DNA from: Pseudomonas morbosilactucae | GTDB lineage: Bacteria; Pseudomonadota; Gammaproteobacteria; Pseudomonadales; Pseudomonadaceae | Direction: 5' to 3' | Assembly: GCF_023241715.1 (NCBI RefSeq) | Contig: NZ_JALQCW010000014.1 | Location: 26,311-90,310, forward strand | Length of the DNA stretch: 64,000 bases | Shown: in pieces, positions 58,060 through 64,000 of the stretch | Layout: each line of letters begins with the position of its first letter | Position numbering within the stretch: position 1 is the stretch's first letter | The notes under the pieces: generated by a model | Databases searched by the model: none | What the model was told of the DNA's origin: nothing | Seen by the model: only the letters and a program-made list of their open reading frames with translations | Position numbers and translations under genes: made by a program

Positions 58060-58710
58060 ATGAGCAGCGAGCACGACACCTCCAGCGAAGCACTGCGACT
58101 CAACAGCACCGAGATCCGCATCCTCGGCGCCTTGATCGAAAAGCAGGCCACCAGCCCGGAAACCTATCCCCTGACCCTCAACGCCCTGGTCCTGGCCTGC
58201 AACCAGAAGACCAGCCGCGAGCCCGTGATGAACCTGACCCAGGGCCAGGTCGGGCAAAGCCTGCGCGCCCTGGAAAGCCAAGGGTTTACCCGCCTGGTCA
58301 TGGGCAGCCGCGCCGACCGCTGGGAACACCGGCTGGACAAGGCCCTGGAGCTGGTGCCGGCGCAGATGATCCTTACCGGCCTGCTGTTCCTGCGCGGCCC
58401 GCAGACGGTGAATGAATTGCTGACCCGCAGCGGCCGCATGCATGACTTCGAAGACGCCGAACAAGTGGTGCACCAACTCGAGCGCCTGATTGCCCGCGAC
58501 CTGGCGCTGCTGATCCCGCGTCAGGCCGGTCAGCGGGAAGACCGCTACACCCACGCCCTGGGTGACCCGGCGGACATCGAGGCGATCCTCGCGGCCCGGC
58601 ACAACCCGGTGGAGCGCAGCACTGGCGGCGCGGTCTCGGTGGAGCGTATCGAAGAGTTGGAAGCGCGGATTGCTGCCCTCGAAGAGCGCCTGGCGCAACT
58701 CGAAGGCTGA
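58060..58710 (+). CDS. DUF480 family protein YceH
   Basis: 216-residue UPF0502/YceH protein with two tandem winged-helix domains (about 12-100 and 100-180) and a C-terminal coiled coil ([23 protein letters not shown]). The N-terminus shows [38 protein letters not shown], highly typical. It may be DNA-binding; its function is not known. Single gene. Confidence 0.93.
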   Translation: MSSEHDTSSEALRLNSTEIRILGALIEKQATSPETYPLTLNALVLACNQKTSREPVMNLTQGQVGQSLRALESQGFTRLVMGSRADRWEHRLDKALELVPAQMILTGLLFLRGPQTVNELLTRSGRMHDFEDAEQVVHQLERLIARDLALLIPRQAGQREDRYTHALGDPADIEAILAARHNPVERSTGGAVSVERIEELEARIAALEERLAQLEG

Positions 58711-58767
58711 ACCCTCAGTGGGCGCAGCCACGGGTACGACACCCGCTGGCTGCGCCGACGCAGCGCC

Positions 58768-59589
58768 CTACCCGGCCCGGGCGAAGGCCACAGCGTTCTG
58801 GAACTGCTCCTCACTGGGGCGCACCCCGGTGTAAAGCACAAACTGCTCCAGGGCCTGGATGGCGATCACTTCCAGGCCGGTGATGACCTTTTTGCCCTCA
58901 GCCCGGCCGCGCAGAATCAGCGGGGTTTCAGGGGGCACCGCAACCACGTCGAACAGCGTATCGGCAGCGGCAATCGCCTCTGCGGAGAAGGCCAACTGCT
59001 CAGCCTCAGCCCCACCCGCCATGCCGATCGGCGTGACATTGATCAGCATCTGCGCGCGCACATCCCCAAGCTCGGCCTGCCACTCATAACCCAGGGCATT
59101 GGCCAAGCCACGCCCGGCCGCCTCGTTACGCGCCACAATCACGCCGTTGGCGTAGCCGCCATCACGCAAGGCGCTGGCCACGGCCTTGGCCATGCCGCCG
59201 CTGCCACGCAAGACAAAGCTCGAGTCCTTCGGCACCTCGTGGCTCTTGAGCAATTGGGCGATGGCAATGTAATCGGTGTTGTAGGCCTTGAGGTGGCCCT
59301 GGGTGTTGACGATGGTGTTGATCGACGCAATGGCCCGGGCCGATGCATCCAGTTCGTCCACCAGTTCAATGCTCGCCTCCTTGAAGGGCATCGACACGCC
59401 ACAGCCGCGAATGCCCAGGGCGCGAATCCCGCCGATGGCGCCAGGCAAATCCTGGCTGCTGAACGCCTTGTAATAGAAGTTCAGCCCCAACTGCTCATAC
59501 AGGTGGTTGTGAAAGCGCAAACCGAAGTTCCCCGGACGCCCTGACAAGGACATGCACAACTGAGTGTCTTTGTTGGGGTTCATTTGCAT
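58768..59589 (-). CDS. Shikimate 5-dehydrogenase-like protein (AroE paralog)
   Basis: 273-residue protein of the shikimate dehydrogenase family. An N-terminal substrate domain with GVSMPFKEA (catalytic Lys about 69) and a Rossmann domain are present; NTDY supplies the paired Asp. It is not the main AroE: the GSGGMAKAV dinucleotide loop and MSLSGRPGNFG start mark a separate paralog group whose substrate may be quinate or another hydroxyacid. The start at 59589 has AAGGAG seven bases before. Confidence 0.85.
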   Translation of the reverse strand: MQMNPNKDTQLCMSLSGRPGNFGLRFHNHLYEQLGLNFYYKAFSSQDLPGAIGGIRALGIRGCGVSMPFKEASIELVDELDASARAIASINTIVNTQGHLKAYNTDYIAIAQLLKSHEVPKDSSFVLRGSGGMAKAVASALRDGGYANGVIVARNEAAGRGLANALGYEWQAELGDVRAQMLINVTPIGMAGGAEAEQLAFSAEAIAAADTLFDVVAVPPETPLILRGRAEGKKVITGLEVIAIQALEQFVLYTGVRPSEEQFQNAVAFARAG

Positions 59590-59843
59590 CGTTATCTCCT
59601 TACACCGCACTTTCGGATGGACGGATTAACCGGCCCGACCGGTTCTGCCTGATCATGATGACCCGTAGTCAAGGGCGCTTTACCCGCCAGGGAACTGGGT
59701 AAAGAAGCCGGTACAGACCTTACACAATATTTACCCTGCGGCTTCGCAGTTTTTCAAAAAACCACTGTCTTAGAAGTATCCCCCACGACAGTCCTTGAGC
59801 CTGCTGCAGGCAACAAGCGCTGGGGTTGAATCGAGGAACGCTC

Positions 59844-60197
59844 ATGATTTCCAAACTCCCCAAGATAGCCTTGCTCATTGGTGCACTCGCTGTCGCAGGC
59901 CAGGCGTCTGCCCACGGCGGTGGCTGGGCCGGACCCGCCGTATTGGGTGCTGTTGTCGGTGCTGCCGTGGTGGGCTCGGTGATCGCCGGCCAGGAACGCC
60001 CGGTCTACGTGCAGCAACAACCGGTGTACGTCCAGCCACAGCCGGTGTACGCCGCGCCACCGCCGGTCTACTACCAGCCACAACCGGTGTATGTGGAATC
60101 GGCGCCGGTGTATTACCGCCCCGCCCCGGTCTACTACGGCCCGCCTCCGGGTTACTACGGTCCGCCACGTCATTACGACCGTGGCCCGCGCTGGTAA
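59844..60197 (+). CDS. Secreted PVY-repeat protein
   Basis: 117-residue exported protein: signal peptide about 1-22 (ending QASA), a glycine/alanine-rich hydrophobic segment (about 24-50), then a proline-tyrosine tail of about eight PVYV/PVYY units (about 53-105) ending RHYDRGPRW. Such tails are common in small Pseudomonas envelope proteins of unknown role. The start at 59844 has GAGGAACGCTC upstream. A terminator follows. Confidence 0.8.
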   Translation: MISKLPKIALLIGALAVAGQASAHGGGWAGPAVLGAVVGAAVVGSVIAGQERPVYVQQQPVYVQPQPVYAAPPPVYYQPQPVYVESAPVYYRPAPVYYGPPPGYYGPPRHYDRGPRW

Positions 60198-60213
60198 CAG
60201 GCTGATCACACCC

Positions 60214-60243
60214 ACAAGCCCCGCCCTCACAAGCGGGGCTTGT
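60214..60243 (+). terminator. Hairpin after the PVY-repeat gene
   Basis: Perfect 11-bp stem (acaagccccgc / gcggggcttgt) with an eight-base loop; only a short T-rich tail follows. Confidence 0.7.
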
Positions 60244-60434
60244 TGCATTTGGCCATCATCCTTAAGTCTTGACTGTCCACGCCAGGGCCAGGCCTGGAAC
60301 GGTATTTGCCTGACAATTGGCGACCGGTCCCTCGATGGCCTCAGCCATCGGACGGTCATATTGATGTCATTGCAGGCCCGCAAGATCGGACCTGTCCGTC
60401 GTTCCAATGGCCCATAACAACAAGGACGCCCTTT

Positions 60435-60629
60435 ATGCCGACGCAAAACCCTCACCGCATCGCCGGACTCTGCACCTCCAGCAAAGTCTATGGCGCGCTG
60501 ACCGAACTCAAGCACCTGGAAGGCCACCGCAACGCCAAGTTTCTTTCCCTGCTGGCCGAGAATCTGGTGCGCAAGGGCCTGCTCAGCGAACAGGAAGTGC
60601 TGCACATGCTCGACCAGGTGGTGGACTGA
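60435..60629 (+). CDS. Small conserved-looking protein, 64 residues
   Basis: 64-residue soluble helical protein (GALTELKHLEGHRNAKFLSLLAENLVRKGLLSEQEVLHMLDQVVD). The start at 60435 follows AAGGACGCC; longer frames upstream are not supported. The pattern of two amphipathic helices looks like a real small protein, but no family was recognised. It lies in a run of small plus-strand genes. Confidence 0.65.
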   Translation: MPTQNPHRIAGLCTSSKVYGALTELKHLEGHRNAKFLSLLAENLVRKGLLSEQEVLHMLDQVVD

Positions 60630-60739
60630 AGGCGGCCCCCACGCCCGTTAGCAATTTTCAATAACCACTATTGAGCCAGGTGATTTTTCGTAACACTGCG
60701 GGCTTTGTAAGGTAGCTCCACCACGTATCGGAGGTCCTT

Positions 60740-60922
60740 ATGCCCACAGTTCAGATCATGTCCGTTATCGGCAGCGCGGTTCCCGCATCCCTCAGGGCTC
60801 GCGGCGTACTGGCCTGCTGGTACCTGATGCAGGACGGCGAGCCCGTAAGCGGCCCCCTCGCCTCCCTGCCCGCTGCCCAGGCCCTGTCACAACAGTGGCC
60901 CACGCTCGCCGCCCACGCCTAA
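60740..60922 (+). CDS. Small protein, 60 residues
   Basis: 60-residue protein with a strong TCGGAGGTCC ribosome site before ATG 60740. It contains a short hydrophobic part and ACWYLMQDGEPVSGPLASLPAAQAL, reminiscent of a small domain rather than a membrane span. Function unknown. Its stop overlaps the stop of the convergent AI-2E permease gene. Confidence 0.6.
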   Translation: MPTVQIMSVIGSAVPASLRARGVLACWYLMQDGEPVSGPLASLPAAQALSQQWPTLAAHA

Positions 60923-61986
60923 GGCAGCTGCACCCGCGGCCGGGTTTCCACAAACAGCGCCCAACTCGACATGAACAATGCGGCAATCAACGGCCCGATG
61001 ACGAACCCGTTGAGGCCGAATATCGCCAGGCCGCCCAGGGTCGAGATCAGGATCAGGTAGTCCGGCATCTTGGTGTCCTTGCCCACCAGGATCGGCCGCA
61101 ACACGTTGTCCACCAGGCCAATCACGAACACCCCGAACAGCCCCAGCACCACCCCTTGCCAGATCGCTCCGCTAAGCAGGAAGTACGCGGCCACCGGGCC
61201 CCAGACAATGCCCGCACCCACGGCCGGTAATAGCGACAGGAACGCCATCAGCACCGCCCAGAGCAAGGCGCTGGGGATGTCCAGGAACCAGAAAATCAAG
61301 CCGCCGAGGGCGCCCTGGGTCACGGCCACCAGCACGTTGCCTTTCACCGTGGCCCGCACCACGCGGTTGAATTTGAGCTGCAGGCGACGCTTCTGATGCT
61401 CTGCCAACGGCACCGCCGTGCGGATCTTGCGCGCCAGCTCCGGGCCATCGCGCAGCAGGAAAAACAGCAGGTAGAGCATGATGAACACGCTCACCACAAA
61501 CTCGAAGGTGCCCTGGCCGAAACTGAAGGCCTGGCTGGCAAAGAACTGGCTGCCTTGCATGGCGCTCTTGACGATTTTCTCCCGCAGCCCCTCCAGCTCG
61601 CCCATGCCAAAGCGATCCAGCAGGTGCTGGAAATACGGCGGCAGGCTGTGCTTGAACTGGGCCACATAGGCGGCAATGTCCAGCTTGCCGCTTTCAATGT
61701 TCTGGTACAGCGTCGCCCCCTCTTGCACCAGCAAGGCGCTGGTGATGATCACCGGCAAAATCGCCATCACCAGGCACAAACTCAGGGTGCACAACGAGGT
61801 GAGGTTGCGCGGCCAGCCGAACTTGAGTTGCAGGCGACGCTGCAAGGGTGCAAAGACAATCCCGAGGATCACCGCCCAGAACACTGCACCGTAAAACGGC
61901 AAGAGAATCCAGATAAACGCGATCGTCACCAGCGTCAGCAAGACGAGCAGGCTTTTGTGTTGCAGGTTCTGTTGGTTCATATCCAA
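60919..61986 (-). CDS. AI-2E family transporter (PerM/YdiK-like)
   Basis: 355-residue membrane protein with about eight helices of the AI-2 exporter (TqsA/PerM) family. The hydrophobic N-terminal pair, a long amphipathic middle region (about 105-155) and the C-terminal FLSLLPAVGAGIVWGPVAAY and GLVDNVLRPILVGKDTKMPDYLILIS motifs are typical. Substrates are mostly unknown; some members move Na+ or autoinducer-2. The start at 61986 is the first of two near Mets. Confidence 0.88.
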   Translation of the reverse strand: MDMNQQNLQHKSLLVLLTLVTIAFIWILLPFYGAVFWAVILGIVFAPLQRRLQLKFGWPRNLTSLCTLSLCLVMAILPVIITSALLVQEGATLYQNIESGKLDIAAYVAQFKHSLPPYFQHLLDRFGMGELEGLREKIVKSAMQGSQFFASQAFSFGQGTFEFVVSVFIMLYLLFFLLRDGPELARKIRTAVPLAEHQKRRLQLKFNRVVRATVKGNVLVAVTQGALGGLIFWFLDIPSALLWAVLMAFLSLLPAVGAGIVWGPVAAYFLLSGAIWQGVVLGLFGVFVIGLVDNVLRPILVGKDTKMPDYLILISTLGGLAIFGLNGFVIGPLIAALFMSSWALFVETRPRVQLP

Positions 61987-62139
61987 TCCATGTCAGTCAA
62001 CGCAGATGTTCAGCGTCCTGAGCGTTAGTCCTCGGCGCCCGCGCCGAGTGCCGTAGTTTCTTGCGCAGCCTTAGACCCAGATCAATAAACCCCGCCAGCG
62101 CCTGCCTTACCCTCGCGACCTTTTGCGACCGACAGCCCC

Positions 62140-63540
62140 ATGACGCTCCTCGCCAAACCCGAACTGCTGGCCCCCGCCGGCACCCTGAAAAACATGCGCT
62201 ACGCCTTCGCCTACGGCGCCGATGCGGTTTACGCCGGCCAGCCACGCTACAGCCTGCGGGTGCGCAACAACGAATTCGACCACGCCAACCTGGCCCTGGG
62301 CATCCAGGAAGCCCAGGCCCAGGGCAAGCGCTTCTACGTCGTGGTCAACATCGCCCCACACAACGCCAAGCTGAAAACCTTCCTCAAGGACCTGGAGCCG
62401 GTCATCGCCATGGCCCCGGACGCGCTGATCATGTCCGACCCGGGGCTGATCATGCTGGTGCGCCGGCACTTCCCGGCCATGCCGATCCACCTCTCGGTAC
62501 AGGCCAACACAGTGAACTGGGCCAGCGTCGAGTTCTGGCAGCAACAGGGCATCAGCCGGGTGATCCTGTCCCGGGAGCTGTCCCTGGAGGAAATCGACGA
62601 AATCCGCCAGCAAGTGCCGGACATGGAACTGGAAGTGTTCGTCCACGGCGCCCTGTGCATGGCCTACTCCGGGCGCTGCCTGCTTTCGGGCTACATGAAC
62701 AAGCGCGACGCCAACCAGGGCAGTTGCACCAACGCTTGCCGCTGGAAGTACCAGGCCGAGGCGGCCATCGAGAACACCCTCGGGGAAATCGTCCAGACCT
62801 ATCAACCCGAACCGACCCTGGGCCTGGGCACGCCCACCGACCAGGTGTTCCTGCTGCGCGAGGCCAATCGCCCGGACGAGGCCATGCCCGCCTTCGAGGA
62901 TGAGCACGGCACCTACATCATGAACGCCAAGGACCTGCGGGCGGTGCAGCACGTGCCACGCCTGAGCGCCATGGGCGTGCACTCGCTGAAAATCGAGGGC
63001 CGCACCAAGTCGCACTTCTATTGCGCCCGCACCACTCAGGTCTATCGCCGGGCCATCGACGACGCCGCAGCCGGCCGCGAGTTCGATCGCAGCCTGATGA
63101 GCGACCTCGAATCCTTGGCGCAACGGGGCTACACCGAGGGCTTCCTGCGGCGCCACGTGCACGACGAATACCAGAACTACCAGAACGGCAGCTCAGTCTC
63201 CGAGCGCCAGCAGTTTGTCGGTGAGTTGACCGGCGAGCGCCGGGGGCGGCTGGCCGAGGTCAAGGTGAAGAATCGCTTTGCCCTGGGCGATCACATGGAA
63301 CTGATGACCCCCAAGGGCAACTTCCATTTCGACCTGAGTGAGTTGCAGAACGTCAAAGACGAGGCCATCGAGGTGGCGCCGGGGGACGGGCACACCGTGT
63401 ATTTGCCGATCCCCGATCAGGTGGACCTGCGCTTCGGCCTGTTGATGCGCGATGTGACGCAACGGCCTGCAGCAGAGCCCGACCCGGCCTGCGAGCCGCA
63501 ACTGATCGCCCGCCAGGCGGCACCCGCACCGCGCGGCTGA
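62140..63540 (+). CDS. trhP: tRNA 5-hydroxyuridine-forming U32-family protein TrhP (YegQ)
   Basis: 466-residue U32-family protein. E. coli TrhP (YegQ) takes part in prephenate-dependent hydroxylation of U34 in tRNAs, and needs an iron-sulfur cluster. The U32 signature EVFVHGALCMAYSGRCLLSGYMNKRDANQGSC-like region is present, as are four conserved cysteines (ALC, GRCL, GSCTNAC). The N-terminus KPELLAPAGTLKNMRYAFAYGADAVYAG is typical. It starts at 62140 and ends 22 bases before the convergent chemoreceptor gene. Confidence 0.92.
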   Translation: MTLLAKPELLAPAGTLKNMRYAFAYGADAVYAGQPRYSLRVRNNEFDHANLALGIQEAQAQGKRFYVVVNIAPHNAKLKTFLKDLEPVIAMAPDALIMSDPGLIMLVRRHFPAMPIHLSVQANTVNWASVEFWQQQGISRVILSRELSLEEIDEIRQQVPDMELEVFVHGALCMAYSGRCLLSGYMNKRDANQGSCTNACRWKYQAEAAIENTLGEIVQTYQPEPTLGLGTPTDQVFLLREANRPDEAMPAFEDEHGTYIMNAKDLRAVQHVPRLSAMGVHSLKIEGRTKSHFYCARTTQVYRRAIDDAAAGREFDRSLMSDLESLAQRGYTEGFLRRHVHDEYQNYQNGSSVSERQQFVGELTGERRGRLAEVKVKNRFALGDHMELMTPKGNFHFDLSELQNVKDEAIEVAPGDGHTVYLPIPDQVDLRFGLLMRDVTQRPAAEPDPACEPQLIARQAAPAPRG

Positions 63541-63562
63541 CCACCGCGCGGCAGGCCTGGGT

Positions 63563-64000
63563 TCAGATGCGGAATTGCCCCACCAGCTTGCCCAGGCGCT
63601 GGCCCAGGTCGGCCAGGCTGCGGGACGTCTGGGCCCCGAGCTGGGTTTCATCGGCCACACTGTCCACCGCCACGGCGATCTGATGCACGCTGCGGTTGAT
63701 CTCTTCAGCCACGGCGGTCTGTTCTTCCGCGGCGCTGGCGATCTGCGCGTTCATCGAGTTGATGGTGCCGATCAACTGCGCCATGGCATCCAGGGACGCC
63801 CCCGCTTCGTTGGCCTGGACCGAAGTGCCATCGCCGGCATCGCTGGAGCGCCGCATGGCGTCCACCGCCACCCGGGTGCCCTGCTGCAGGCGATTGATCA
63901 TGCCCTGGATTTCCTGGGTGCTCTGCTGGGTGCGGCTGGCCAGGGCCCGTACTTCGTCGGCCACCACGGCAAAACCGCGCCCGGCCTCCCCGGCCCGGGC
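63563..64000 (-). CDS. Methyl-accepting chemotaxis protein, C-terminal part (runs off the window)
   Basis: The last about 145 residues of a chemoreceptor signalling domain. The frame is open to the window edge and continues upstream with [21 protein letters not shown], the conserved hairpin tip of the MCP that contacts CheA and CheW. It ends [11 protein letters not shown], usual for Pseudomonas receptors. The sensing and HAMP domains lie outside the window, so the ligand cannot be judged. Confidence 0.93.
   Translation of the reverse strand, partial: ARAGEAGRGFAVVADEVRALASRTQQSTQEIQGMINRLQQGTRVAVDAMRRSSDAGDGTSVQANEAGASLDAMAQLIGTINSMNAQIASAAEEQTAVAEEINRSVHQIAVAVDSVADETQLGAQTSRSLADLGQRLGKLVGQFRI

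Noticed and set aside
60000..60180. Short tandem repeats considered as a CRISPR array
   Set aside because: They are in-frame coding repeats for PVYV/PVYY units of a secreted protein, without spacers.

Overview
This window is a chromosomal segment of a Pseudomonas, most likely of the P. fluorescens group. The evidence is the high GC content, the tig-clpP-clpX-lon-hupB-ppiD order with folD and a tRNA cluster beside it, a PrrF-type iron-responsive small RNA, Pseudomonas-style REP repeats, liu leucine-catabolism genes, and phnW-phnX next to a LysR regulator. No prophage, integrase, IS element or CRISPR array was seen.

Layout. Positions 1-4400 hold liuB, liuC and liuD (leucine/isovalerate degradation), each broken by one or two single-base deletions. 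Positions 4400-5822 hold a PrtR/LexA-like repressor whose peptidase residues are replaced, a DUF6124 small protein and a Fur-box-driven PrrF small RNA. Positions 6000-12100 hold an M14 carboxypeptidase, a divergent HxlR/MFS pair with a clear operator, and an ECF sigma/anti-sigma pair divergent from a catalase-like heme protein and a cytochrome b561. The two divergent promoters of that locus have the same -35 and -10 elements and the same spacing. Positions 12100-18700 are a seven-gene Csu-type chaperone-usher pilus operon. Positions 18900-22200 hold a ZapE-like ATPase, an LRR-protein kinase and a YebC/YeeN-type protein, with REP pairs.

Positions 22300-25400 are the 2-aminoethylphosphonate pathway (LysR, phnW, phnX). 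Positions 25500-31720 hold a second cytochrome b561, a PLP-dependent desulfhydrase/deaminase, a frameshifted fadH, a nitrilase-fold protein without its catalytic Cys, an AraC regulator and a 28-residue acidic protein. Positions 31870-36354 look like one small regulon: a half-length E1-like protein, a MarR regulator and a full AceE-type E1 that share GCAATTGC palindromes. Positions 36366-39551 hold a DUF2242 lipoprotein, a LysR regulator and an MFS exporter.

Positions 39683-48200 are the protein quality-control block (ppiD, a decayed tRNA-Asp, hupB, lon, clpX, clpP, tig). It is followed by tRNA-Leu, tRNA-His and tRNA-Arg, then folD and pbpG. The last 13 kb carry a degenerate C39 lipoprotein, a TerC protein, an NhaR-like regulator, MFS and SstT transporters, DUF1993, YceH, an AroE paralog, several very small proteins, an AI-2E family permease, trhP (yegQ) and the tail of a chemotaxis receptor.

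Main points for follow-up: the MarR/E1/half-E1 regulon; the mirror-image ECF promoters; three apparently catalytically dead enzyme-fold proteins (S24, nitrilase, C39); the tRNA-Asp remnant; and the cluster of one-base deletions, which may be sequence error or real decay. All calls come from reading the sequence and family knowledge; no database search was run.
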